64,000 nucleotides of DNA from Ornithodoros turicata (GCF_037126465.1 NC_088203.1:106813507-106877506), one strand, 5' to 3'; counted from the stretch's first letter, positions 1 to 13,740 are shown. Translations and numbers: made by a program. The notes: generated by a model from the sequence alone, not told the origin.

Positions 1-3000
1 ATGGATGGATGGATGGATGGATGGATGGATGGATGGATGGATGGATGGATGGATGGATGGATGGATGGATGGATGGATGGATGGATGGATGGATGGATGG
101 ATGGATGGATGGATGGATGGATGGATGGATGGATGGATGGATGGATGGATGGATGGATGGATGGATGGATGGATGGATGGATGGATGGATGGATGGATGG
201 ATGGATGGATGGATGGATGGATGGATGGATGGATGGATGGATGGATGGATGGATGGATGGATGGATGGATGGATGGATGGATGGATGGATGGATGGATGG
301 ATGGATGGATGGATGGATGGATGGATGGATGGATGGATGGATGGATGGATGGATGGATGGATGGATGGATGGATGGATGGATGGATGGATGGATGGATGG
401 ATGGATGGATGGATGGATGGATGGATGGATGGATGGATGGATGGATGGATGGATGGATGGATGGATGGATGGATGGATGGATGGATGGATGGATGGATGG
501 ATGGATGGATGGATGGATGGATGGATGGATGGATGGATGGATGGATGGATGGATGGATGGATGGATGGATGGATGGATGGATGGATGGATGGATGGATGG
601 ATGGATGGATGGATGGATGGATGGATGGATGGATGGATGGATGGATGGATGGATGGATGGATGGATGGATGGATGGATGGATGGATGGATGGATGGATGG
701 ATGGATGGATGGATGGATGGATGGATGGATGGATGGATGGATGGATGGATGGATGGATGGATGGATGGATGGATGGATGGATGGATGGATGGATGGATGG
801 ATGGATGGATGGATGGATGGATGGATGGATGGATGGATGGATGGATGGATGGATGGATGGATGGATGGATGGATGGATGGATGGATGGATGGATGGATGG
901 ATGGATGGATGGATGGATGGATGGATGGATGGATGGATGGATGGATGGATGGATGGATGGATGGATGGATGGATGGATGGATGGATGGATGGATGGATGG
1001 ATGGATGGATGGATGGATGGATGGATGGATGGATGGATGGATGGATGGATGGATGGATGGATGGATGGATGGATGGATGGATGGATGGATGGATGGATGG
1101 ATGGATGGATGGATGGATGGATGGATGGATGGATGGATGGATGGATGGATGGATGGATGGATGGATGGATGGATGGATGGATGGATGGATGGATGGATGG
1201 ATGGATGGATGGATGGATGGATGGATGGATGGATGGATGGATGGATGGATGGATGGATGGATGGATGGATGGATGGATGGATGGATGGATGGATGGATGG
1301 ATGGATGGATGGATGGATGGATGGATGGATGGATGGATGGATGGATGGATGGATGGATGGATGGATGGATGGATGGATGGATGGATGGATGGATGGATGG
1401 ATGGATGGATGGATGGATGGATGGATGGATGGATGGATGGATGGATGGATGGATGGATGGATGGATGGATGGATGGATGGATGGATGGATGGATGGATGG
1501 ATGGATGGATGGATGGATGGATGGATGGATGGATGGATGGATGGATGGATGGATGGATGGATGGATGGATGGATGGATGGATGGATGGATGGATGGATGG
1601 ATGGATGGATGGATGGATGGATGGATGGATGGATGGATGGATGGATGGATGGATGGATGGATGGATGGATGGATGGATGGATGGATGGATGGATGGATGG
1701 ATGGATGGATGGATGGATGGATGGATGGATGGATGGATGGATGGATGGATGGATGGATGGATGGATGGATGGATGGATGGATGGATGGATGGATGGATGG
1801 ATGGATGGATGGATGGATGGATGGATGGATGGATGGATGGATGGATGGATGGATGGATGGATGGATGGATGGATGGATGGATGGATGGATGGATGGATGG
1901 ATGGATGGATGGATGGATGGATGGATGGATGGATGGATGGATGGATGGATGGATGGATGGATGGATGGATGGATGGATGGATGGATGGATGGATGGATGG
2001 ATGGATGGATGGATGGATGGATGGATGGATGGATGGATGGATGGATGGATGGATGGATGGATGGATGGATGGATGGATGGATGGATGGATGGATGGATGG
2101 ATGGATGGATGGATGGATGGATGGATGGATGGATGGATGGATGGATGGATGGATGGATGGATGGATGGATGGATGGATGGATGGATGGATGGATGGATGG
2201 ATGGATGGATGGATGGATGGATGGATGGATGGATGGATGGATGGATGGATGGATGGATGGATGGATGGATGGATGGATGGATGGATGGATGGATGGATGG
2301 ATGGATGGATGGATGGATGGATGGATGGATGGATGGATGGATGGATGGATGGATGGATGGATGGATGGATGGATGGATGGATGGATGGATGGATGGATGG
2401 ATGGATGGATGGATGGATGGATGGATGGATGGATGGATGGATGGATGGATGGATGGATGGATGGATGGATGGATGGATGGATGGATGGATGGATGGATGG
2501 ATGGATGGATGGATGGATGGATGGATGGATGGATGGATGGATGGATGGATGGATGGATGGATGGATGGATGGATGGATGGATGGATGGATGGATGGATGG
2601 ATGGATGGATGGATGGATGGATGGATGGATGGATGGATGGATGGATGGATGGATGGATGGATGGATGGATGGATGGATGGATGGATGGATGGATGGATGG
2701 ATGGATGGATGGATGGATGGATGGATGGATGGATGGATGGATGGATGGATGGATGGATGGATGGATGGATGGATGGATGGATGGATGGATGGATGGATGG
2801 ATGGATGGATGGATGGATGGATGGATGGATGGATGGATGGATGGATGGATGGATGGATGGATGGATGGATGGATGGATGGATGGATGGATGGATGGATGG
2901 ATGGATGGATGGATGGATGGATGGATGGATGGATGGATGGATGGATGGATGGATGGATGGATGGATGGATGGATGGATGGATGGATGGATGGATGGATGG

Positions 3001-5325
3001 ATGGATGGATGGATGGATGGATGGATGGATGGATGGATGGATGGATGGATGGATGGATGGATGGATGGATGGATGGATGGATGGATGGATGGATGGATGG
3101 ATGGATGGATGGATGGATGGATGGATGGATGGATGGATGGATGGATGGATGGATGGATGGATGGATGGATGGATGGATGGATGGATGGATGGATGGATGG
3201 ATGGATGGATGGATGGATGGATGGATGGATGGATGGATGGATGGATGGATGGATGGATGGATGGATGGATGGATGGATGGATGGATGGATGGATGGATGG
3301 ATGGATGGATGGATGGATGGATGGATGGATGGATGGATGGATGGATGGATGGATGGATGGATGGATGGATGGATGGATGGATGGATGGATGGATGGATGG
3401 ATGGATGGATGGATGGATGGATGGATGGATGGATGGATGGATGGATGGATGGATGGATGGATGGATGGATGGATGGATGGATGGATGGATGGATGGATGG
3501 ATGGATGGATGGATGGATGGATGGATGGATGGATGGATGGATGGATGGATGGATGGATGGATGGATGGATGGATGGATGGATGGATGGATGGATGGATGG
3601 ATGGATGGATGGATGGATGGATGGATGGATGGATGGATGGATGGATGGATGGATGGATGGATGGATGGATGGATGGATGGATGGATGGATGGATGGATGG
3701 ATGGATGGATGGATGGATGGATGGATGGATGGATGGATGGATGGATGGATGGATGGATGGATGGATGGATGGATGGATGGATGGATGGATGGATGGATGG
3801 ATGGATGGATGGATGGATGGATGGATGGATGGATGGATGGATGGATGGATGGATGGATGGATGGATGGATGGATGGATGGATGGATGGATGGATGGATGG
3901 ATGGATGGATGGATGGATGGATGGATGGATGGATGGATGGATGGATGGATGGATGGATGGATGGATGGATGGATGGATGGATGGATGGATGGATGGATGG
4001 ATGGATGGATGGATGGATGGATGGATGGATGGATGGATGGATGGATGGATGGATGGATGGATGGATGGATGGATGGATGGATGGATGGATGGATGGATGG
4101 ATGGATGGATGGATGGATGGATGGATGGATGGATGGATGGATGGATGGATGGATGGATGGATGGATGGATGGATGGATGGATGGATGGATGGATGGATGG
4201 ATGGATGGATGGATGGATGGATGGATGGATGGATGGATGGATGGATGGATGGATGGATGGATGGATGGATGGATGGATGGATGGATGGATGGATGGATGG
4301 ATGGATGGATGGATGGATGGATGGATGGATGGATGGATGGATGGATGGATGGATGGATGGATGGATGGATGGATGGATGGATGGATGGATGGATGGATGG
4401 ATGGATGGATGGATGGATGGATGGATGGATGGATGGATGGATGGATGGATGGATGGATGGATGGATGGATGGATGGATGGATGGATGGATGGATGGATGG
4501 ATGGATGGATGGATGGATGGATGGATGGATGGATGGATGGATGGATGGATGGATGGATGGATGGATGGATGGATGGATGGATGGATGGATGGATGGATGG
4601 ATGGATGGATGGATGGATGGATGGATGGATGGATGGATGGATGGATGGATGGATGGATGGATGGATGGATGGATGGATGGATGGATGGATGGATGGATGG
4701 ATGGATGGATGGATGGATGGATGGATGGATGGATGGATGGATGGATGGATGGATGGATGGATGGATGGATGGATGGATGGATGGATGGATGGATGGATGG
4801 ATGGATGGATGGATGGATGGATGGATGGATGGATGGATGGATGGATGGATGGATGGATGGATGGATGGATGGATGGATGGATGGATGGATGGATGGATGG
4901 ATGGATGGATGGATGGATGGATGGATGGATGGATGGATGGATGGATGGATGGATGGATGGATGGATGGATGGATGGATGGATGGATGGATGGATGGATGG
5001 ATGGATGGATGGATGGATGGATGGATGGATGGATGGATGGATGGATGGATGGATGGATGGATGGATGGATGGATGGATGGATGGATGGATGGATGGATGG
5101 ATGGATGGATGGATGGATGGATGGATGGATGGATGGATGGATGGATGGATGGATGGATGGATGGATGGATGGATGGATGGATGGATGGATGGATGGATGG
5201 ATGGATGGATGGATGGATGGATGGATGGATGGATGGATGGATGGATGGATGGATGGATGGATGGATGGATGGATGGATGGATGGATGGATGGATGGATGG
5301 ATGGATGGATGGATGGATGGATGGA
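1..5325. repeat. (ATGG)n microsatellite, over 5.3 kb, no interruption seen
   Basis: About 1,331 head-to-tail copies of the tetramer ATGG with no substitution or indel that I can see. The array is cut by the left window edge, so its true length is larger. It ends at 5325, where unique sequence begins. All three forward frames are open because the repeat contains no stop; the apparent 1,790-residue Met-Asp-Gly-Trp proteins are a by-product of this. The G-strand has GG every four bases, so two-tier G-quadruplexes are possible. The array ends about 150 bp before a splice acceptor, so it probably lies in an intron or 5' flank of the receptor gene. Confidence 0.97.
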
Positions 5326-5444
5326 ACCCTATTACCGGCTGTGCCGTCCGTGGACAACAGATTTTAATGGGCAGAAATTAAAAGTTGAATGAAAAAAAAA
5401 AGGATCGACGTTTCGACAGTGGCCGTCAGGACAAAATATATATC

Positions 5445-5476
5445 ACCGTATCTTCTTATTTTCTTCTCTTCCACAG
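5445..5476 (+). promoter_or_regulatory. Splice acceptor with polypyrimidine tract
   Basis: A pyrimidine-rich run leads into CCACAG ending at 5476. The in-frame stop TGA at 5481-5483 lies between this acceptor and the ATG at 5502, so the exon would begin with about 25 nt of 5' UTR. This implies an upstream non-coding exon, with the ATGG microsatellite in the intervening intron. The alternative is that the exon is the transcript start and the AG is fortuitous. Confidence 0.55.
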
Positions 5477-5501
5477 ACTGTGAGTCCCCCCTGCTCCATT
5501 G

Positions 5502-6354
5502 ATGACCACCAACGCGACACCTTACGAACCGATGCCTGTTGCCGGTTCCAACCGTGATAACTTTCTCGCTCAAATTGAAATCGCCGTCTTGGCGCTCATC
5601 TTCGGCTTCACCCTGATCGGTAACTCCTGTGTCTTGCTCGCTCTTGCCGTGAGGCGCTTCAAGATGACTCGCATGTACTACTTCCTGCTTCACCTCTGCT
5701 TGGCAGACCTGATCACCGGCTTCTTCACCGTCCTCCCTCAACTGGCTTGGGACGTCACCTACCGCTTCCAGGGTGGGAACTTGGCGTGCAAGTCCATAAA
5801 GTACTTGCAGATCCTGGGCCCGTACCTGTCGTCGTACGTACTGGTCGTGACGGCCGTCGACCGATACCAGGCCATCTGCTTCCCGTTGTCCAACTGTTCC
5901 TGGACTCCGACAAAGTCGAAACTGATGATCGCGTTTGCGTGGACGGTGTCATCGCTTTGCTGCTTGCCTCAAGTGTTCATCTTCAGCTACCAACAAGTTG
6001 AAGAGGATGTCTTCGACTGCTGGGGGACATATATCGAACCGTGGGGGGTCAGGGCCTACGTCACGTGGTACGGCGTTTCCGTATTCTTCCTACCATTGAC
6101 TGTGTTGACCTTCACGTACGTGTGCATCTGCCGTGCCATTTGGCACAACCTGTACTTGAAGAAGCGAGGGTGCGAGGAGCAAGGAAGATCGCCCAGGAGT
6201 CATTCCGTGCGAGGACTGTCGCGCGCCAAGATCAAGACAGTGAAAACTACTGTCATTGTGATAGCGTTCTATGTAGTGTGTTCTTCGCCCTTTATCTGCG
6301 TCCAGCTCCTCATGTCTTGGACACCCAACGCTCACACGTCCAATCTCTGGAGCA
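5502..6354 (+). CDS. Oxytocin/vasopressin (inotocin)-like G protein-coupled receptor, first coding exon, TM1-TM6
   Basis: Rhodopsin-family receptor for a small neuropeptide, expected in the plasma membrane and coupled to G proteins. The exon gives 284 complete codons. Visible landmarks: a short N-terminus with one Asn-Ala-Thr sequon (residue 4); TM1 with Gly40-Asn41; TM2 with Leu-Ala-Asp (Asp69); a probable disulfide between Cys96 and Cys173; Asp-Arg-Tyr at 120-122; TM5 near 187-210; a basic third intracellular loop; and TM6 with Cys260-Ser-Ser-Pro263. The TM2/TM3 stretch (PQLAWDVTYRF, then KYLQILGPYLSSYVLV) and the DCW-IEPWG extracellular loop 2 are typical of arthropod inotocin receptors as I remember them. 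ATG 5502 is the first ATG after an in-frame stop at 5481-5483. TM7 and the tail are missing because the exon ends at a donor. CCAP or corazonin receptors are less likely from the extracellular loop 2 and TM3 wording. Confidence 0.85.
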
Positions 6355-6360
6355 GTAAGT
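6355..6360 (+). promoter_or_regulatory. Splice donor GTAAGT after TM6
   Basis: A GTAAGT donor directly follows codon 284 plus one base (phase 1). The reading frame beyond it loses receptor character and soon stops. A coding intron just after TM6 is known in vertebrate oxytocin/vasopressin receptor genes, which supports both the exon boundary and the family assignment. Confidence 0.75.
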
Positions 6361-8750
6361 ACACCTTCTTTTTCCTTTTTAGCGTTACTTCCAACCACAG
6401 CTCAGTTATTCAAAGACTTACTCGTTTACTGATTTATGAATAGGGAGTGGCTTCTTTGGTTTAATCCCGATTCCGCCCGGTTATTCCCTAACTCCTCCTC
6501 CTGTACTAAAACTCATAGGTGGGCATATAGTTCATTAGGCGCCTTTCATAGCCAGTTACTAAAATTGCATTTTAAAAAGTTCATTAGAACAAACACAATT
6601 CAGAAAAGTGTTTGCAGCTCGGCCAAAAACAATAATGTTCGTGTTGAAGGGTTCATAACGCAGTGTTTGTCTCTGCATAAAGCACGTGGTGACCCTGGAA
6701 AGGGCCTTTTTTACTTTAGTTTCACTGGCTGGTTCAGTGTGTGACGCAGGTGGAAGCCTCACTTCTAGAACCTGCCTGCCGGCGATTGCTGCTTCCAACT
6801 TTCGTTTGGCGTCCATGTCCTTGGGCTTGTGAAATGTCATCTCTGGTTCCGCCCCAGACGATTTTTTTGCCATCAGGAACTCCGCGACGCGTTCCCGAAC
6901 TCAACGACATGTTGCAGTTTCACCACTGAGCGAAATTCACAGCACTTTCGAAGAAATAGGTTTAGTTTCATACGCGTAGCCATGCACGACGCCATCTCCA
7001 AAGCAGACGATGTCTCTGAGAAAAAAATGGGGGAACGGAGCCGCCCTCGCATTGGTCCTGTTGGCTCCTACGTCAAAATGATGTCATCGGAGGTTTCGCT
7101 GATGGGAAAAGCTCGTTTATTTAAAACCCAAACATTTCTCAGCAGTGAAAATCGGTGAAATCGATTGTCGAATGATGCCAAGCATTCTCGTAATCGGACG
7201 GGATAGTCCCTTTAATTTTGAACCAATTTGGCCGTGAAATCGATGTTTAAAGCTAGTGCGCCGTGACGCTATCGTTAGCATAGTTTCGTTCTAGCAATAA
7301 ATTCCAGACAACGAACTTTGCTGATATTTCGCTTTCTCGTTCATCGCTACGGCGCTCCGTGGGATGAAATTTTTCATCTTTCACCTGGACGTAACTTACA
7401 CTCGAGCACAACTGTAATCACAACTGTAGTCCTCAAATCGACGGACGGCCTCGGACTGTCTTCTTTTAAACAAAATTCGCCCTGGTCGTGAAGCGCACAC
7501 GTGCGCACAAGACCAATCCAATCAGACGGCTGGGCTAAAGACGGGAAAAGGGGGTTATATGAAGAAAAAAAAAGGGGGGACACCGGACTGTATAATTAAA
7601 TTTTGTGCCCACACCAGAGAATAGATAAACTGCTTACGAAAGCATAGAATTAAGTTGAACTGATGATGAAGATGATGAAAGACTGGTCGATCGATGCCTG
7701 CACACGTCGGTGGCAGCTACAAGGAAGGGGGTAATGTTTGGGATAGACAAGTCTGACGATCTTTCTAGACTGGCGGCAAGTTGCTCGGAGGATAGAGAAG
7801 TGAGAGGTTCGTAATCTCATATTTGCTGGTAAGCAGCATGGCCGCCCTCGATGCTTCAGGCTTGTCGACCTTGATGAAGTTCAGCGGAACTAGATTAACT
7901 ACTCCTTCTGCTGCGGTGCATTTATACAGCTTCTCCGCTTACAAGCTGATCCTATCAGACGAACGTTACCGCTTCAGTCAGGAGCCTCTGGAACAGGGAT
8001 CTATCCTACTACCACACACACTCTTAAAGGAGTACAGAGGGCAGTCCCCAAAAAATTTCAGATTAAGACGTTTGATGAAAGTGTGTGTGTCAGTTTACTG
8101 AATAGCACGAGATGCTTTGATATGTTACCAATTTGTTTCCCAGAAGAAACTTCCCGCGTTCACCTTTTTGGCTCGCCACTATGGCTGTAACGAGGATGAG
8201 GAGGTATGATGCCACGTCACCGATAACGTTACACAGTCAGCGCGTTCTGGTTCGCTGGTCAATGGAGGTCAGCGCCCTGTCCAACGCAAACCAGTTTGGC
8301 CAGTTCCCCCGTGAATTCGGGATAGAAGGAGAAGCCGAATCAATTCATGACCCAGCCAGGAGCGATACTTTTTCGGAGCCCCGAACATCCGAGTAGCAGA
8401 CAACATTTCTCTGGACCAATCAGCGAGCGTAGACCCTGTAGCGTCAGCGCGAGGTCCGAAGCAGATCACAGGCTGGTACTGCTTAACAGTTCCATGGAAA
8501 GCAACCCGGGAGTTAAAAATTACTTCTGTGCTACTTTAAAGGGGCAATAAACAGATATACAAGGTGGACTTTCTTCTCGTTGCCTACAGTGAACGTTTTC
8601 CAAAAATTGCTGTCGCAAATAAGTATATAAGGGTTCCAAACCGACCGAATATCCACTGCCTCTTCGCACTCAAGCCTTTGATGTCCTGGCAACAATAGCC
8701 ACACGTCATTTTGACGCCGCGCACCATCAACCATTCAGAATCCGGGACGC
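6361..8750. other. Non-coding stretch, probably receptor intron
   Basis: Only short, unconvincing reading frames on either strand and no recognisable domain. No TM7 exon (Asn-Pro-x-x-Tyr-type motif) was found here or further right. Confidence 0.5.
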
Positions 8751-8754
8751 TTAT

Positions 8755-8905
8755 ACAGGGTGTGTGTTTTTTATTCGTTTCATAATTTGTATTTAAAAAA
8801 ATTGCATAGCAAAACAGATGCCGTTTCATCAGGTGGGTTATACGGCCAGGCAAACATCCTGTAGGACATCGTATGGAACAGCTGGATTAGCTAATTAGCT
8901 AAAAT
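8755..8905 (+). repeat. Dispersed repeat beginning ACAGGGTGT, uninterrupted copy
   Basis: The segment shares the ACAGGGTGTNT start, an AT-rich stretch, a GATGYCGTTT block and then TTATACGGCCAGGC with 29351-29408 plus 30474-30545, where the same sequence is split by a transposon. It ends in AT-rich sequence including the 16-bp palindrome TTAGCTAATTAGCTAA at about 8886-8901. No coding capacity is seen. Confidence 0.6.
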
Positions 8906-9675
8906 TCGTTAATTAACTTGTTAATTAGACATCTACTGGGAAATGCGGTATAGCAGAATTGTCCATCGTTCTTATTAGACACCCTGAGAAACGAACATAC
9001 TTGGAGATATAAATTGGCCAAATTTTGCAATGTAAATGAGCCGAAACAAGAACTACGCACTACTTGAGCGCAGAAAAAGCGACAGTCAATCCACGTGAGA
9101 GGTCCACGTGCTTTGGAACCATGGAGCTGATTCAAGTGGGCGCTAATCTGAGACCGCTCTCCAGCCCAGTAGAGCCACTAAATAGGGGTAGAGAGTATCG
9201 CATTCCCTTTCCGCCGATCGTGTCACGTGGTTTCTCCTTCCAAGAACGCGCCGTCCATGTTGAGTCCCCTCCATCCAAAACCGGTTTTCTCGATTGCGAG
9301 CTGCCTTTACTGCGCGCTGTTCTGGGAAATTGGCGTCCCATTGCTAGGCGACGCAGCCACCCAAGATGGCGGTCTCACTCGCCGGCGTGGCTCAGTGTCG
9401 CTACTCTGCTCCCTATTTAGTGACTCTACAGCCCAGATAAGATGAAGGCACTCATATTTCATATTTGGATATCGTGAGCCACGCCCTTTCATGGAGCATA
9501 ATAACTGGAGAATGTTCGAGCTGTTTAGAGCCCCTTTAATGCATCCCAAATGCCTGCCAAGAAGGTAAAAAATGCCCGAAAAGCAGCAAGTATGGGTGTC
9601 ACACCTCTCTACGGGACCCCACACCCCCCCCGAGACAAAGGTCCTGGGAATATCCCTGACCCGGAGCATGATAAC
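8906..9675. other. No recognisable feature
   Basis: Several short overlapping frames on both strands, none with a recognisable domain. Confidence 0.4.
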
Positions 9676-9677
9676 TA

Positions 9678-10046
9678 GGGTTGCGCGTTTTCGGTTTTAA
9701 CCGAAAAACGTACGCCAGGTAAATTTTCCTCATTCGGGTTTAACCGAAAAACACCGAATACAGAGGGACATTTCAGGACATGACAGAGAGAGATTGCCCA
9801 GCAAGTTGTTGATGCAGATCAGCAAACCATACAGAAATACGGTAGTTGCGAAAAATGTCCGCTTACTTTCTCGTTAGCCGTAAAACACCACCGCGGCGAA
9901 CAACGCCATGTTGAATGAGCGTCGTACGGAAATTACATTGTGATTTCTATTCGCCGATGACTGTCGGGTAAACTTTGTAAAATTAATAAACATCGAAAAA
10001 CATACGCCGAATCCGCCCAAAAATAAAAACCGAAACCACGGAACCC
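9678..10046. mobile_element. Non-autonomous TIR element (MITE), 369 bp, TA target duplication
   Basis: The left end reads GGGTTGCGCGTTTTCGGTTT; the right end, read on the opposite strand, begins GGGTTCCGTGGTTTCGGTTT. TA dinucleotides flank both ends (9676-9677 and 10047-10048). The interior carries further CCGAAAAAC/GTTTTTCGG motifs near both ends and no open frame. A TA duplication fits the Tc1/mariner superfamily, but superfamily assignment is tentative. Confidence 0.7.
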
Positions 10047-10730
10047 TAATTATAACGCAGTCTATTCAAGCAGGAACCTCAAATACGAAATGGGAGTAGC
10101 TGTCTTCAAAAGGGCTACCCTTTGGTGAACTAGTCCAAAGGTCCCACATTCAAGGTGCAGCCATTCCATTGGAAAACGTGCCGCGGGGTGCAGCACGTGC
10201 ACGAGCGCTCACAAACAAAAACTGGAACGCACAAGGTTCCTGCTGTCACCAAATTGTTGCCGCGGTTGATACAATGTTTGTTGATAGTAGGAGCCTTGTA
10301 TGTTTTTGTTGGTTCGCGTCTTTGTTCTCTTTTACCAAATGAAGACGCCCACACATCGCTATTGTCGGAGATATTATCCTATTCCAGCCTTTCAATAGAA
10401 AACATTTCCTATTCATGGAGATACGCCGTTTTGCATAAATAATTATAGGTCACGAACGTTGACAGCAGAGCTCGTGTTCGCGTCTTTCGGTCCTTTTTAA
10501 TTAAAAGTATCTGTTCTTTTGAGCCATTTAGCATGCACAGTCCAGCGATATAGGTGTGGTGAATATAAATTAATTATAAATTGACGCAAACCACATAATT
10601 TAGGTACTTGGGGTCTGACCTTTACAGGTTGACCTTTGCGCTCTTACGCGAGGAAAAAAATTAACACAAACAAATTAATTACTCGCAAAAATGACTAGAC
10701 CCGATGAATATTTTTTTTGGGGGGGGAAGA
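10047..10730. other. AT-rich unique flank of the satellite array
   Basis: No gene-like frame. A T8/G8 run at about 10711-10726 directly precedes the first satellite unit. Confidence 0.4.
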
Positions 10731-11584
10731 GGAGTGCACGATCAACTTGTAAACATATGCTCCATGTGCAGCCACGGAGCCTCGGCTAATTTCCTTTTGT
10801 ATATGTACTTTCTGGCTTGCACTGCGGCCTCCACAGGTAGCGCTATCACCGTGGAACACTGATGTCTCGCTGAGACACACTGTCCGTGCCGACCCAAGAT
10901 CGTGTCACTTCCCTGCGCCGGGCTGAAGAGTCCCAAGTAGGACGAAACGGCCGTCCTCGGCTGGGAGTGCACGATCAACTTGTAAACATATGCTCCATGT
11001 GCAGCCACGGAGCCTCGGCTAATTTCCCTTTGTATATGTACTTTCTGGCTTGCACTGCGGCCTCCACAGGTAGCGCTATCACCGTGGAACACTGATGTCT
11101 CGCTGAGACACACTGTCCGTGCCGACCCAAGATCGTGTCACTTCCCTGCGCCGGGCTGAAGAGTCCCAAGTAGGACGAAACGGCCGTCCTCGGCTGGGAG
11201 TGCACGATCAACTTGTAAACATATGCTCCATGTGCAGCCACGGAGCCTCGGCTAATTTCCTTTTGTATATGTACTTTCTGGCTTGCACTGCGGCCTCCAC
11301 AGGTAGCGCTATCACCGTGGAACACTGATGTCTCGCTGAGACACACTGTCCGTGCCGACCCAAGATCGTGTCACTTCCCTGCGCCGGGCTGAAGAGTCCC
11401 AAGTAGGACGAAACGGCCGTCCTCGGCTGGGAGTGCACGATCAACTTGTAAACATATGCTCCATGTGCAGCCACGGAGCCTCGGCTAATTTCCCTTTGTA
11501 TATGTACTTTCTGGCTTGCACTGCGGCCTCCACAGGTAGCGCTATCACCGTGGAACACTGATGTCTCGCTGAGACACACTGTCC

Positions 11585-13740
11585 GTGCCGACCCAAGATC
11601 GTGTCACTTCCCTGCGCAGGGCTGAAGAGTCCCAAGTAGGACGAAACGGCCGTCCTCGGCTGGGAGTGCACGATCAACTTGTAAACATATGCTCCATGTG
11701 CAGCCACGGAGCCTCGGCTAATTTCCCTTTGTATATGTACTTTCTGGCTTGCACTGCGGCCTCCACAGGTAGCGCTATCACCGTGGAACACTGATGTCTC
11801 GCTGAGACACACTGTCCGTGCCGACCCAAGATCGTGTCACTTCCCTGCGCCGGGCTGAAGAGTCCCAAGTAGGACGAAACGGCCGTCCTCGGCTGGGAGT
11901 GCACGATCAACTTGTAAACATATGCTCCATGTGCAGCCACGGAGCCTCGGCTAATTTCCTTTTGTATATGTACTTTCTGGCTTGCACTGCGGCCTCCACA
12001 GGTAGCGCTATCACCGTGGAACACTGATGTCTCGCTGAGACACACTGTCCGTGCCGACCCAAGATCGTGTCACTTCCCTGCGCCGGGCTGAAGAGTCCCA
12101 AGTAGGACGAAACGGCCGTCCTCGGCTGGGAGTGCACGATCAACTTGTAAACATATGCTCCATGTGCAGCCACGGAGCCTCGGCTAATTTCCCTTTGTAT
12201 ATGTACTTTCTGGCTTGCACTGCGGCCTCCACAGGTAGCGCTATCACCGTGGAACACTGATGTCTCGCTGAGACACACTGTCCGTGCCGACCCAAGATCG
12301 TGTCACTTCCCTGCGCAGGGCTGAAGAGTCCCAAGTAGGACGAAACGGCCGTCCTCGGCTGGGAGTGCACGATCAACTTGTAAACATATGCTCCATGTGC
12401 AGCCATGGAGCTTCGGCTAATTTCCCTTTGTATATGTACTTTCTGGCTTGCACTGCGGCATGCACAGGTAGCGCTATCACCATGGAACACTGATGTCTCG
12501 CTGAGACACACTGTCCGTGCCGACCCAAGATCGTGTCACTTCCCTGCGCCGGGCTGAAGAGTCCCAAGTAGGACGAAACGGCCGTCCTCGGCTGGGAGTG
12601 CACGATCAACTTGTAAACATATGCTCCATGTGCAGCCACGGAGCCTCGGCTAATTTCCTTTTGTATATGTACTTTCTGGCTTGCACTGCGGCCTCCACAG
12701 GTAGCGCTATCACCGTGGAACACTGATGTCTCGCTGAGACACACTGTCCGTGCCGACCCAAGATCGTGTCACTTCCCTGCGCAGGGCTGAAGAGTCCCAA
12801 GTAGGACGAAACGGCCGTCCTCGGCTGGGAGTGCACGATCAACTTGTAAACATATGCTCCATGTGCAGCCACGGAGCCTCGGCTAATTTCCTTTTGTATA
12901 TGTACTTTCTGGCTTGCACTGCGGCCTCCACAGGTAGCGCTATCACCGTGGAACACTGATGTCTCGCTGAGACACACTGTCCGTGCCGACCCAAGATCGT
13001 GTCACTTCCCTGCGCAGGGCTGAAGAGTCCCAAGTAGGACGAAACGGCCGTCCTCGGCTGGGAGTGCACGATCAACTTGTAAACATATGCTCCATGTGCA
13101 GCCACGGAGCCTCGGCTAATTTCCCTTTGTATATGTACTTTCTGGCTTGCACTGCGGCCTCCACAGGTAGCGCTATCACCGTGGAACACTGATGTCTCGC
13201 TGAGACACACTGTCCGTGCCGACCCAAGATCGTGTCACTTCCCTGCGCCGGGCTGAAGAGTCCCAAGTAGGACGAAACGGCCGTCCTCGGCTGGGAGTGC
13301 ACGATCAACTTGTAAACATATGCTCCATGTGCAGCCACGGAGCCTCGGCTAATTTCCCTTTGTATATGTACTTTCTGGCTTGCACTGCGGCCTCCACAGG
13401 TAGCGCTATCACCGTGGAACACTGATGTCTCGCTGAGACACACTGTCCGTGCCGACCCAAGATCGTGTCACTTCCCTGCGCCGGGCTGAAGAGTCCCAAG
13501 TAGGACGAAACGGCCGTCCTCGGCTGGGAGTGCACGATCAACTTGTAAACATATGCTCCATGTGCAGCCACGGAGCCTCGGCTAATTTCCCTTTGTATAT
13601 GTACTTTCTGGCTTGCACTGCGGCCTCCACAGGTAGCGCTATCACCGTGGAACACTGATGTCTCGCTGAGACACACTGTCCGTGCCGACCCAAGATCGTG
13701 TCACTTCCCTGCGCAGGGCTGAAGAGTCCCAAGTAGGACG
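11585..13740. repeat. Satellite block with 3-unit (699-bp) higher-order register
   Basis: The variant GCGCAGGG (in place of GCGCCGGG) recurs at 11617, 12316, 13015 and 13714, exactly 699 bp apart. The TTCCTTTT variant recurs near 11256, 11955 and 12654, also 699 bp apart. Extra copies of each variant at other units show that the register is partly eroded. Confidence 0.75.

Noticed and set aside
1..5392. Three overlapping forward frames of about 1,790 residues (Met-Asp-Gly-Trp repeats)
   Set aside because: They exist only because ATGG contains no stop in any frame. There is no leader, no codon-use signal, and the frames end shortly after the repeat.
5499..5501. TTG as the receptor start codon
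   Set aside because: The next codon is an ATG (5502), the standard eukaryotic start.
5747..6398. Four further frames overlapping the receptor exon (5747-6001 +, 5755-5952 -, 6041-6358 +, 6090-6398 -)
   Set aside because: They are alternative-frame shadows of the receptor coding sequence without any recognisable domain.
6559..6873. 104-residue - strand frame (MAKKSSGAEPEMTF...)
   Set aside because: Some coding-like composition, but no family recognised and no splice or start context to support a gene.
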